Positions 8,936-19,200 of a stretch of 64,000 nt of DNA are shown here, in pieces. Both the position numbers and the translations under genes were made by a program. The notes under the pieces were generated by a model, which saw only the letters and a program-made list of their open reading frames with translations, was not told the DNA's origin and searched no databases. The stretch is from Streptomyces sp. NRRL B-1347 (GTDB lineage: Bacteria > Actinomycetota > Actinomycetes > Streptomycetales > Streptomycetaceae), in the NCBI RefSeq assembly GCF_000720325.1, contig NZ_JOJM01000005.1, positions 158,505 through 222,504 of the forward strand, read 5' to 3'. The stretch's first letter is position 1. Every line of letters begins with the position of its first letter.

Positions 8936-9313
8936 GACGTCCACCTCTCCTGAGTGCGAACGGGGTGTCGGCGGATCCTACCCGCATGTTTCTCGCCATG
9001 ATCCTGCTTAGTCGGCGAGACGTGCTCTGGCAACAGCTTGCGCGGGGCTCATGAGCGTGACACCTCATGGGTCACCACGACACCGGTCACCAGCTGCGGC
9101 AGGCAGGACATGGCTGCTTCTCTACCCAGGGGCTGCCTGGGTACCCAAGTCGCGCCGCCGTAGTCCGCGTTGGGTCTTCGTACTCGCGAGGATGGGGGAA
9201 CGCCTCCGCGGTTGACTTCGTACGGACAGGACAGGACGAGGACAGGGCGGGGCGAGGCGAGGACAGGACCGAGGTCCCTTCCGGGCCCGGCCCTCCTGAG
9301 AGATGATCGCGCG
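8936..9313. other. Intergenic region with a short dyad and GGACAG repeats
   Basis: No convincing gene is seen. An 8-bp perfect inverted repeat, TACCCAGG and CCTGGGTA around a 5-base spacer, lies at 9123-9143 and could be an operator or weak terminator. From about 9221 to 9272 the sequence is purine-rich, with GGACAGGAC-type short direct repeats leading into the leader of the dipeptidase gene. Confidence 0.5.
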
Positions 9314-10003
9314 ATGAGCGAGATCATTCTGATGTCGGATCCGAGAGTCGCCGCGATACCCGTCGCCGAGTGCGGCGACCGGCTCGTGGACGTACGGCTC
9401 GACGGCGGCCTGCGCGTCGACGACCGCGAGCAGGACCCGCAGGACGGCTTCGCCCACCTGCGGTCGGCGGACGCCTACGCCCACCTGCGCGCGGGCGTCC
9501 TGGAGCGCCTGCTGAAGGCCCAGTCGCTGCTCCCGCCGGAGGTGCGGCTGCTGTTCGTCGAGGGGTACCGGCCGCTCGCGCTGCAGCGCGCGTACTTCGA
9601 GGAGTACGCCGGCGAACTGCGGGCGCTGCACCCCGACTGGCCCGCCGAGCGGATCCACGCGGCCGCGAGCCGGTACGTGTCACCGCCCGAGATCGCCCCG
9701 CACAGCGCGGGCGCGGCCGTCGACCTCACCCTGGCCGACGCCGACGGCCGCGAGCTGGACCTGGGCACCCGCATGAACGCGGACCCCGAGGAGAGCGCGG
9801 GCGCCTGCTACACCGACGCCCCCGGCATCAGCGCCCGGGCCCGCGCCCACCGGGAGCTGCTCGGCTCGGTGCTCACCGCCGCGGGCCTGGTGAACTACCC
9901 CACCGAGTGGTGGCACTGGTCCTACGGCGACCGCTACTGGGCCCTGCTCACCGGCGCGGACGCGGCCCTCTACGGTCCGACGCACCACACCTCCTCGGCC
10001 TGA
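9314..10003 (+). CDS. VanX-like D-alanyl-D-alanine dipeptidase (peptidase M15D)
   Basis: A 229-residue cytoplasmic protein. The zinc-ligand motifs of VanX-type enzymes are in place: HSAGAAVD (His130 and Asp137) and EWWH (Glu198 catalytic base, His201 third ligand). The LFVEGYRPLALQR segment carries the transition-state arginine. The family hydrolyses D-Ala-D-Ala, either for vancomycin resistance or for recycling of cell-wall precursors. No vanH or vanA genes adjoin it, so a housekeeping or turnover role is as likely as resistance. A two-component system starts 63 bases downstream on the same strand, which may reflect envelope-stress control. The ATG at 9314 agrees with the start of homology. 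Confidence 0.88.
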   Translation: MSEIILMSDPRVAAIPVAECGDRLVDVRLDGGLRVDDREQDPQDGFAHLRSADAYAHLRAGVLERLLKAQSLLPPEVRLLFVEGYRPLALQRAYFEEYAGELRALHPDWPAERIHAAASRYVSPPEIAPHSAGAAVDLTLADADGRELDLGTRMNADPEESAGACYTDAPGISARARAHRELLGSVLTAAGLVNYPTEWWHWSYGDRYWALLTGADAALYGPTHHTSSA

Positions 10004-10066
10004 ACCTCCCGCCTCGGTACGGGGCCGCCCCGCACGACCGCGGCCCCCACCAGCGAAGATGTGCTC

Positions 10067-10768
10067 ATGACTGAGTCACCTGAGCACCGCCGCACGGTCC
10101 TGGTCGTCGAGGACGACCCGGGCGTGCGCAGCACCCTGGACCAACTGCTGCGCTTCGAGGGCTACCGCGTCCTGCTGGCCCCCGACGGACTGCGCGGGCT
10201 CGCCCTGATCGAGGAGGAGGGCCCGGACCTGGCGGTGGTGGACGTGGTCATGCCCGGCCTGGACGGCCTGGCGCTCTGCCGGATGCTGCGCCGGCGCGGC
10301 GACCGCCTCCCCGTGCTCGTGCTCACCGCCCGGGACCAGATCGGTGACCGCGTCGCCGGGCTCGACGCCGGGGCCGACGACTACCTGGCGAAGCCGTTCG
10401 CCACCGAGGAACTCCTGGCGCGCATCCGCGCGTTGCTGCGCCGCACCGATCCCCCCGAAGCCGCCGCGGAACTCCTGGCCGTCGGCGACCTCACCCTGGA
10501 CCCCGCGACCCGCCAGGCCCACCGGGGACCCCACCCGCTCGACCTGACCAAGACCGAGTTCGACGTCCTCGAACTGCTCCTGGACAACCCGGGCGTCGTC
10601 CTCACCCGCACCCAGATCTACGAGCGCATCTGGGGCTACGACTTCGACACCACCTCACGCTCCCTCGACGTGTACATCGGCTACCTGCGCCGCAAGACCG
10701 AGCACGACGGCGCCCCACGGGTCATCCACACCGTCCGCAACGTCGGCTACACCGTCAGGTCGGCCTGA
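10067..10768 (+). CDS. OmpR-family response regulator
   Basis: A 233-residue response regulator. The receiver domain (residues about 10-125) has the acidic pair EDD at its start, the phospho-acceptor Asp59 in VVDVVMPGLDG, the switch threonine in VLVLTARD and the conserved lysine in YLAKPF. The C-terminal OmpR/PhoB winged helix (about 140-233) contains TKTEFDVLELLLDN and the recognition region RSLDVYIGYLRRKTE. It overlaps the histidine kinase start by one base (TGATG), so the two are translationally coupled. The ATG at 10067 is chosen over a GTG 6 bases upstream. Confidence 0.93.
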   Translation: MTESPEHRRTVLVVEDDPGVRSTLDQLLRFEGYRVLLAPDGLRGLALIEEEGPDLAVVDVVMPGLDGLALCRMLRRRGDRLPVLVLTARDQIGDRVAGLDAGADDYLAKPFATEELLARIRALLRRTDPPEAAAELLAVGDLTLDPATRQAHRGPHPLDLTKTEFDVLELLLDNPGVVLTRTQIYERIWGYDFDTTSRSLDVYIGYLRRKTEHDGAPRVIHTVRNVGYTVRSA

Positions 10769-12153
10769 TGGCGCGCCCCCTGACACGACTGGCCCGCCTG
10801 ACGCTGCGCACCAAAGTCACCATGGTGGTCGTCGCGGCGGCCGTGCTCGCCATCGGCATCACCGTCGTCGCGTCGTACCGCAGCATCAGCGACCTGGTCG
10901 CCAACGAGCTGGAGCGCGGCCTCGAAGACCGGGCCGACACGGTCACCACGCTGCTCGGCGCCGCCCGCAAACCACCGGTGCGCCCCGACATCACCGAGCA
11001 ACTGCTGCTCTCCGACGGCACGGTACGCCCCCTGAACCCCGGCCGCGACCGGCTGCCGGTGTCGGACGCGGACCGCAGAGTGGCCCGCACGGGCACCGGC
11101 TCCAGCCGCCAGGACGTGTTCGTCAAGGGCCGCGAGTACGGGGTGCTCACCAAGCCGCTGCCCGACGGGGGAGCGGTGATGGTCGGACAGCACTACCAAG
11201 GCCTGGTCCGCGTCGAGAACGCCTTCCTGTGGCGCGTCCCGTGGACCACCGTGGCCGCGACCGGCCTCTCGGCGGTGCTGAGCTGGATCGTCCTGGGCCG
11301 CATCCTGCGCCCGGTGCGCCGCCTGGCCCGCGCCACCGGGCGCATCACCACCACCCAGGACCTGTCGACCCCCCTGCCGCCCGCGGGCGCGGACGAGATC
11401 GGCCAGCTCACCCGCAGCTTCGACACCATGCTGGGCGCGCTGCGCCGCTCCCGCGCCCAGCAGCAGCAACTGGTGCAGGACGCGAGCCACGAACTGCGCA
11501 CCCCGCTCACCTCGGTGCGCGGCAGCGCCGAACTGCTCCAGCGGGCCCGCGGCCGGCTCGACCCGAAGGACGAGGAGCAGATCCTCACCACCCTGGTCAC
11601 GGAGACCACGGCGCTCGACGAACTCGTCCGCGAACTGGTCGAGCTGGCCACCGACCGGTACACCGGGGAGGACCCGACGAGCGTCGACCTGCCCTCCGTG
11701 GCGGAGGACAGCGCGCGGCGCTACCGCCAGCGCACCGGCCGCGACATCTCCGTCACGGTCGAAGGGCCCGTCCCGGTACGGGCCAGGCCCCGTGCGCTGC
11801 AACGCTGCGTCGACAACCTCCTCAGCAACGCGGTCAAGTTCAGCGACGCACCCGCGCCCATCGCCATCCACATCGACGGCAGCCGCCTGACGGTACGCGA
11901 CCACGGCCCCGGCATCGCGCCGGACGACCGGCACGCCGTCTTCGACCGCTTTTTCCGCGGCCCCCGCACCCAGTCCATCCCCGGGTCGGGGCTCGGCCTG
12001 GCCATCGTCCACGACATCATCACGGCCGACGAGGGCACCGTCTTCGCCACCGGTGCGACGGACGGCGGCGCGGAGGTCGGCTTCCGGCTCCCGCCCCATC
12101 CGGAGAAGCCCGACAGGCGGTCGCTACAGTTCCCGCGTGAACACCACCAGTGA
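10768..12153 (+). CDS. Membrane sensor histidine kinase (HAMP-HisKA-HATPase)
   Basis: A 461-residue kinase, partner of the preceding response regulator. TM1 is at about residues 16-36. A short extracytoplasmic sensor domain of about 115 residues follows, then TM2 around 150-175, then a HAMP linker. The H box DASHELRTPL gives phospho-acceptor His241. The N box is RCVDNLLSNAVKFS (about 350), G1 is DHGPGIAPDD (about 385) and G2 is GSGLGLAIVHDI (about 407). The signal is unknown; the neighbouring VanX-like enzyme hints at the cell envelope. The last 17 bases overlap the next gene. Confidence 0.93.
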   Translation: MARPLTRLARLTLRTKVTMVVVAAAVLAIGITVVASYRSISDLVANELERGLEDRADTVTTLLGAARKPPVRPDITEQLLLSDGTVRPLNPGRDRLPVSDADRRVARTGTGSSRQDVFVKGREYGVLTKPLPDGGAVMVGQHYQGLVRVENAFLWRVPWTTVAATGLSAVLSWIVLGRILRPVRRLARATGRITTTQDLSTPLPPAGADEIGQLTRSFDTMLGALRRSRAQQQQLVQDASHELRTPLTSVRGSAELLQRARGRLDPKDEEQILTTLVTETTALDELVRELVELATDRYTGEDPTSVDLPSVAEDSARRYRQRTGRDISVTVEGPVPVRARPRALQRCVDNLLSNAVKFSDAPAPIAIHIDGSRLTVRDHGPGIAPDDRHAVFDRFFRGPRTQSIPGSGLGLAIVHDIITADEGTVFATGATDGGAEVGFRLPPHPEKPDRRSLQFPREHHQ

Positions 12154-12757
12154 GCCGCCGCGGCAGCCCGACTGGCGCGTCCTCCTCGTCGGAGGTGCCT
12201 CGGGGACGGGCAAGACGACCGTCAGCCGCGCCCTGGCGCGACAGTTCGACGTCCCCGTCGTGGAGGTCGACGACATCGTGGAGGCGCTCCTCGCGGTGAC
12301 CCGGCCCGAGCACCTGCCCGAGCTGCACGTCTGGCGCACCCACCCCGAAGCGGCGTACGAGGCACCCGAGTCGGTGGTGGAGCGGCAGATCGCGATCGCC
12401 CGGGCGCTGCTCCCGGCCGTCGAGGCCGTGGTGGCCAACCACGTGGACACCGATACGCCCGTCATCGTCGAAGGCGACTACCTCCTCCCCGACCTGGCGG
12501 TGGCGGGCGGACCCGTCCGGGCCGTCTTCGTCCACGAGGACGACCCGGCACAGGTGGTGGCCAACTACCTCGCACGCGAGCCGGACGCCGGACCCCAGCA
12601 CCACCGGGCCGACGTCAGCGTGCTGTACGGCAGATGGCTGGCCGACCGGGCGCGGGCCTCGGGCGTGCCGGTCGTCACCTCACGCCCGTGGCACGACCTG
12701 ACCCACCGGGCCGGCGCTCAGGCCTGCCCCGCGCGCTCCCGCAGCACGTACTTCTGA
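12137..12757 (+). CDS. P-loop NTPase, small-molecule kinase-like
   Basis: A 206-residue protein from a GTG at 12137 that overlaps the kinase gene by 17 bases. The Walker A motif is [10 protein letters not shown] (residues 19-28). [12 protein letters not shown] and [12 protein letters not shown] resemble the lid and Walker B regions of AAA_33/zeta-toxin-like and 2-phosphoglycerate-kinase-like small kinases. The substrate is unknown. The last 13 codons are read through DNA antisense to an acyl-CoA synthetase remnant (see 12718-12962), so the natural C-terminus may have been altered when that gene decayed or was inserted. Confidence 0.75.
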   Translation: MNTTSEPPRQPDWRVLLVGGASGTGKTTVSRALARQFDVPVVEVDDIVEALLAVTRPEHLPELHVWRTHPEAAYEAPESVVERQIAIARALLPAVEAVVANHVDTDTPVIVEGDYLLPDLAVAGGPVRAVFVHEDDPAQVVANYLAREPDAGPQHHRADVSVLYGRWLADRARASGVPVVTSRPWHDLTHRAGAQACPARSRSTYF

Positions 12758-12962
12758 ATCTCGGCCTTCGGGCGCTCGCCCCACAGCTCGTCGGGCACGC
12801 CCACGACCGGGCCCGGTCGCGCAGCTCCACGTAGCCGTCCGGATGCCGCACCCCGAGGTCACCGGAGTGGAACCGGCCGCCGCGGAACGCCTCGGCGGTG
12901 GCCTCCGCGTCCTCGAAACGGCCCGTCATGACGTTGTTGCCGCGCATGACGACCTCAATGCG
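12718..12962 (-). pseudogene. Decayed AMP-binding acyl-CoA synthetase remnant
   Basis: Read on the minus strand, the segment from about 12962 begins [13 protein letters not shown] and continues [20 protein letters not shown], the A7-A8 region of ANL-family acyl-CoA synthetases. At about 12812 the frame shifts into [15 protein letters not shown], and after a further internal deletion it joins directly to [14 protein letters not shown] followed by a stop at 12718, the family's C-terminus with the A10 lysine. The section between DRAR and VVGVPDE, about 30 residues in intact enzymes, and most of the region between GERPKA and EIQKYVL are missing. The N-terminal two thirds is absent. This is a relic with two deletions and a frameshift. 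Confidence 0.88.
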
Positions 12963-13235
12963 CCAACTTTTCGATGTACCGCTCACGCGCTGTGGTGCGG
13001 CCGGCCGGTCCGGGAGGCGGCTGCCCTGTCGGGCGGGGCGCACGCCATCTCCCGTACGGCAAGCGGTAGTTGATTCTCCGCTGCGGCCCTCCCCGCGTGC
13101 CGTGGGGGCTCCGCGGCGATTGGCGCGTTGTGGTCCAACCGGAACCGACGCCGTTCCCAGTGTGCTTACTCTCCGGTAGTTGATCATGGCGGGCGGTTAC
13201 GACGCCCTGGCCGGAGCATGGAAGGTGCGCACGCG
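12963..13235 (+). promoter_or_regulatory. NRPS upstream region with two 11-bp direct repeats
   Basis: CGGTAGTTGAT occurs exactly at 13064-13074 and again at 13174-13184, 110 bases apart (close to ten helical turns). The second copy is about 50 bases before the NRPS start. No clear -10/-35 pair was identified. The repeats are good candidates for binding sites of a pathway regulator, although none is encoded in this locus. Confidence 0.45.
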
Positions 13236-16200
13236 GTGAACGATGTTGCAGGGACCTCGCTGACGGCGTATCAGCGGGACATCTGGGTCGGCGCCCGACG
13301 CGCGCCGGAGTCGCCGCAGTTCAACTGCGTGCTGTGGGACCGCATCGAGGGCCGTGTCGACCTCGGTGCCCTGCTGGCCTGCGCGGAGCGCGCACTGCGC
13401 GGGCACGAGGCGCTTCGGCTGCGCTTCGACGAGCACGAGGGGGCGCCCCGGCAGTGGGTGGACCCGGAGCCGCTCCGGGTCCGGGTGCGGGACTTCTCCG
13501 ACGGCCCGGACGCCACCGAGAGGTGCGCCGCGTGGCGGGAGCGTTCGCTGGCGCGCGCCCTGCCGCTGACCGGTGGGCCGCTGGTGGAGGCGACGGTGCT
13601 GGTGGAGGGCCCCGAGGTGGTGCACCTGCACGTCAAGGCACACCATCTCGTCGCCGACGGCTGGGCGTTCGACCTGCTGAGTCGGCAGATCCTCCAGGAC
13701 TACCGGCGGCGGGCGCACGGCGACGGACGGCCCGCCCCGGCCGGGACGTCGTCCTACCTCGCCTGGGCCGACGAGGAGGCGCGCTACCGGAACGGCGCGG
13801 AGCACGCGCGGGACGAAGCCTTCCACCGGCGGGCACTCGACGGCGCGACCCCCGCGCTGTTCACCCGCACCCCGGCCGCCGGCGGGCACCGGGTGCGCCA
13901 CGCGTTCGTGGTGGAAGGTGCACTGGTGGAGCGGGTGAAGAGCGCGGGCCTGTCCCCGTTCGCGTACGTCGCCGCGGTGCTCGGCAGCTATCTCGCCCGC
14001 GTCCACCGCAGTGAGGAAACGATTCTGGGGATCCCTTTCCACAACCGGCCCGACGCCGGGCAGCACGGCATCGTCGGTCAGTTCGCCAACACCCTGCCGC
14101 TGCGGATCGCCGTCGGCGGCACGCGCACCGTCAGGGAGCTGGCGGCCGCCGTGCGGGAGACGGTGGACACGCTGCGCCCCCACCAGAGGCTCGCCCTCGG
14201 TGACGTCCTGCGCGCGCTGCCGTCGGCCGCGGGGCCTCGGCAGCTGTTCGACGTGACGCTCTCGTATCTGCGCTACGACCGTTCGGAGGGCCTCCCGGAC
14301 CTCGCCTGGCGCACCAGCATGCTGGCCGTGGGGCACGACACGGACGCCCTGGCCGTGACCGTGCAGGCCTTCGACGGCGTGGCCGACATGCGCGTGGAGC
14401 TGGACGGCGCGGGTGACGTGTTCGACGCGGACTTCCCGCTGGCGGCGGCCGCCCGGCAGCTGAAGACACTGATGGAGAACGGCCTGGACGCACTGGACCG
14501 GCCCGCATCGACGGTGGAGATGCTCACCCCGGCGGACCGCGCGGACCTGACCGCGGTGCGCGGCCACGGGCCGAAGGTGCCCTTCGCCGACCGGGCCACG
14601 CTGCACGGCCTCTTCGAGGAGCAGGCCGCCCGCCGCCCCGACCAGGTCGCCGTGACCGGTCATGCGGGGGAGACGCTCACCTACGCCGAGCTCGACGCGC
14701 GGGCCGACCGGGTCGCGCGCGCCCTGCGCGCCGACGGCGTGGGCCGTGACGACCGGGTCGCCGTGGTGATGCCGCGCTGCCCGCAGCTGTTCGTGGCGCT
14801 GCTCGGCATCTTGAAGGCGGGCGGCGCGTACGTTCCGGTGGACCCCCGCCACCCCGCCGATCGCGTGCGCTTCCTCCTCGCCGACAGCAGCGCCAAGGTG
14901 GTCGTCGTCGAGGACGAGGCACCGCTGACCGGCGTCCCCGACGAACTGCCCGTACGCAGCGTCGGCGATCTGCTGCACCGCGGCGATCTGCTGAAGGACA
15001 GCGGCCCGCTGGTGGAGCGCGCCGGCATACCTTCACCGACGGCCACGGCTGACGACCTCGCGTACGTCATCTACACCTCCGGCTCGACCGGCCGGCCCAA
15101 GGGCGTGCTGGTCGAACACCGCAGCGTCGTGAACCGCCTGGCATGGATGCAGCGGACCTACCCCCTCGGCGAAGGCGACGTCCTGCTGCAGAAGACCCCC
15201 ATCTCCTTCGACGTATCGGTCTGGGAGCTGTTCTGGTGGGCGATCGAAGGCGCGTCGGTGGCCCTGCTGCCGCCCGGCGGGGAACAGGATCCGCGCGAGA
15301 TCCTCCGGACGATCGGCCGTCGGGGGATCAGCAAGGTGCACTTCGTGCCGTCCATGCTCGGCCCCTTCCTCGACCTCCTGGAGGAGGAGCCGAAGTCGCG
15401 GGCGGACGTCGCGTCGCTGCGACACGTCTTCTGCAGCGGCGAGGCACTGCCCGCGGCGCGCGTGGACCAGTTCAACCGGCTCTTCGGGCCCGACCCGGCG
15501 GTGCGCCTGGTGAACCTGTACGGCCCCACCGAGGCCACGATCGACGTCACGTACCACGACTGCCCGTCCGATCCCGCCCGCCCCGTGACCCGGGTCCCCA
15601 TCGGCCGTCCGATCGACAACATCCAGCTGTACGTCCTGGACCCCGCGGGCCTGCCCCAGCCCGTCGGCGTGCCGGGGGAGCTGTGTATCGGGGGTGTCGG
15701 CGTCGCGCGCGGCTATCTGGGCCGCGCCGACCTCACCGCCGAGAAGTTCATCGACGACCCCTTCACCCCGGGCGGTCGCCTCTACCGCACCGGCGACCTC
15801 ACGCGCTGGCTCGCCGACGGCAGCGTCGCCTACCTGGGACGCATCGACGCCCAGGTGAAGATCCGCGGCAACCGCGTGGAGCCGGGCGAGGCCGCGCGGG
15901 CCCTCGCCGACGTCCCCGGCGTCCGTGACGCGGTGGTCGTCGACCACACCACACCCCGCCGCGGCACTCACCTGATCGGCTACTACGTCGCCGAGACCGC
16001 CATCCCCGCACAGCGGCTGCGGGACCACCTGGCACAAACGCTCCCCGCCTTCATGATCCCGGCCCGGTTCCTGCGCATCGACGGCATCCCCCTGACCCCC
16101 AACGGCAAGGCCGACCGCCGCGCCCTGCCGCTCCCTGAGGCAGAGGCGGACCAGGCGGCCGGTGCACAGCCGCTCGACGCCACGCAGGCGGCTCTCGCGG

Positions 16201-19200
16201 AGATCTGGGCGCGGGTCCTCGACGTCGAGCGCGTCGGCATCCACGACGACTACTTCGCGCTCGGCGGCGACTCCATCCTGATGCTCAAGGTCCGCGCCGA
16301 AGCGGAGAAGCGAGGCCTGCGCTTCACCCTCAGCGAGCTGTTCCAGCACCCGACGGTGGCCCAGCTCGCAGCACGCACCACCGCGCACCACGGTGACGCC
16401 GAAGAGACCGATCCCGAGCCGGAGCCGTTCGCGCTCCTGCCGGAGGCGGACCGCGCGCGACTCGCGGACGAGGCCGACGCCTTCCCCCTCACCCGGCTCC
16501 AGCTCGGCCTGCTCTACCACAGCCGTGAACACGAGGGCTCGGCCCGCTACAAGGACGTGTTCCAGTACACCCTGGACATGCCCTGGCACCACGACGCCTT
16601 CCACCGGTCGTTCGACCGGCTGACGGCGCGCCACCCGGTCCTGCGCTCCTCCATGGACCTTGCCGGATTCACCGAACCGCTCCAGATCGTCCACCACCGG
16701 CTGCCCGGCGCCCTGGACGTCGCCGACCTGCGCGCCCTCTCCCGCAGCGAAGCCGACGCCGAGGTGCGGCGGCACGTCGAGGAGCGCCGCCACCACCCCT
16801 ACCCGCTCGACGGGACACCCTTGTACCTGCTGCGGGCCCATCTGCGCGGCACCGGCGTGGAACTGGTGCTGAGCTTCCACCACGCGCTCCTCGACGGCGC
16901 CAGCGTGGCCAACCTGCTGCGGGAACTCCTTCAGGACTACGCGCACGAGCTGGGCACCGGTACCGCACCGGTCCCGGCGTCGCCCCCGCCCTCGCCGGCC
17001 GCCTACGCGTACGCGGAGCGGCGCGCCCTCGCCGACGACGCGGCCCGCCGCCACTTCCGGGACACGCTCGCGCACGCCGGACCGCCGCGGATCGACGGCC
17101 TCGGACCGCACCTGCCGCACGGGGAGCACAGCGCGGTCGCGCACCGCGCCGACCTGCCCCGGGCCCTGGTCCGCCGACTGCGGGCCGTCGCCGCCGAGCA
17201 CACCCTGCCCGTGAAGTCCCTGCTCTTCGCCACGCACTGCCTCACCCTCAGCGCGCTGGCGAGCAGCCGGGACATCACCACCGGCCTGATCACCCACGGC
17301 CGTGTCGAACGCGCCCACGCCGAGCGCGCCGTCGGCCTCTTCCTGAACACCGTCCCCCTGCGCGTGGACACCGCCCGCGACAGCTGGCTCGACGTGGCCC
17401 GCGAAGCCCTGCGGCAGGAGCGTGACAGCCACCCCCACCGCCGCTACCCGCTGAGCGCCGTCGAGGAACACCACGGCGGCCCGGTCGTGGACAGCGCCTT
17501 CAACTACGTGCACTTCCACCAGCTCGCCGGTCTCGCCGAGCTGCCCGGCATCGAGCTGCGGTCACTGCGCACCTGGGAGGAGTCGAACTTCCGGCTCCTG
17601 GTGAACGCGGTCACCGAACCCGACGGGAACCACACCTGGCTGCGCGTCGACGCCGACGGCAGCACCTTCTGCGCGGCGCAGGCCGCGCTCTACGCGCGGC
17701 ACTACCTGGAGATCCTGACGCGCCTGGCGGAAGAGCCGCACGCGAGACCGGACTTCACCTTCCTCGCCGCTCCGGTCCCGTCCACCGCGCCCAAGGCACA
17801 CCCCAGCGTGGTGGAACGCTTCGCCGAGCAGGTGACGCGCACGCCGCAGGCCACCGCGCTGGTGAGGGGACAGGACCGCTGGAGCTACACCGACCTGAAC
17901 ACCGCCGCCGACCACGTGGCACGACAACTGCGGACGGCAGGCACCCCGGCGGGAGCGCGCGTCGCCATCGCCATGGACCGCTCGCCGCACACCGTCGCCG
18001 TACTCCTGGGAGTGCTGAAGGCCGGTGCCGCGGTGGTGCCGCTGGACACCAACTACCCCGCCCCGCGCCTCGCGGCGATGCTCGCGGAGGCCCGGCCCTT
18101 CCGCGTCATCGCCACCGCCCGGCACGCACATCTCGCCGGTGACGTGCCGCTGCTGCCCGCCGAGGACCTCATCCGGCCGCGGCCGGACACCGCCGGACGG
18201 CAGCAGGACGAAGGACCCGGGGCGCGTTCACAACCCGAGGGCACCGCACCGGACTCGGTCGGCGCCGGTGCCGCACGCGGCCGGATCGACCCCGGTCACA
18301 CCGCGTATGTCCTGTTCACCTCCGGCTCCACCGGCCGCCCCAAGGGCGTCGCGATGCCGCACCGCTCCCTGGCCCACCTCGTGGCCTGGCAGCTCGCGGC
18401 GTCCAGCGGCGCGACGGGCGGCTCGACGCTGCAGTACGCGCCGCTGAGCTTCGACGTCTCCTTCCAGGAGATCTTCTCCACGCTCTGCGGCGGCGGCACC
18501 CTGCATCTGGTCGGCGAGGCCGAACGGCACGACATGCCCGCGCTGCTGCGCCTCATCGACCAAGAAGGCATCCAGCGCGTCTTCCTGCCCTACGTGGCGC
18601 TCCAGCACATGGCGGAGACCTCCGACGCCCTCGGCCTCGTACCGCGCGGGCTGCGGGTCCTGATCTCCTCCGGCGAGCAACTGCGCGTCACCCCCGAGAT
18701 ACGCCGCCTGTGCGCCGCGCTGCCGGGCGTCATCCTGGAGAACCAGTACGGGCCGACCGAGACCCATGTCGCCACCGCCCACACCATGGCCGGGGACCCG
18801 GCGGCCTTCCCCGCGCTGCCGCCGATCGGCGTCCCCGTCGAGGGGGCGGAGGCGCACGTCCTGGACGAGGAGCTGCGCCCGCTGCCCGCAGGGGCGCGGG
18901 GCGAGATCCACTTGGGCGGCGCCTGCCTCGCGGACGGCTACGAAGGGCAGCCCGAGCTGACCGACGAGCGCTTCGTCCCCAGCCCGTTCACCCCGTCGGG
19001 CCGCCTGTACCGCACCGGCGACCTCGGCCTGGTGCTGCCCGACGGCGGCATCGTCTGCGTGGGCCGCGCGGACAGCCAGGTCAAGGTGCGCGGCTTCCGC
19101 GTCGAGCCCGCCGAGGTGGAACTCGCCCTGCACGAGCTCACCGCGTACCGCGGCCACCTGCGGGAGGCCGCGGTCGTCGCCAGGCAGCGCGAGGGCGGCG

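Noticed and set aside
9049..9306. Small overlapping frames before the dipeptidase gene
   Set aside because: Both strands show shadow-like composition in a repeat-containing leader; no domain or start signal supports them.
9314..12153. Vancomycin-resistance operon (VanX with two-component system)
   Set aside because: No VanH, VanA or VanY genes adjoin, and the kinase/regulator are generic OmpR-type proteins without VanS/VanR specificity that I can see.
15033..17519. Long open frame on the minus strand (828 codons) inside the NRPS gene
   Set aside because: It is antisense to a fully conserved NRPS with all catalytic motifs; its translation has no domain signature and it exists only because high-GC codon bias leaves complementary frames open.
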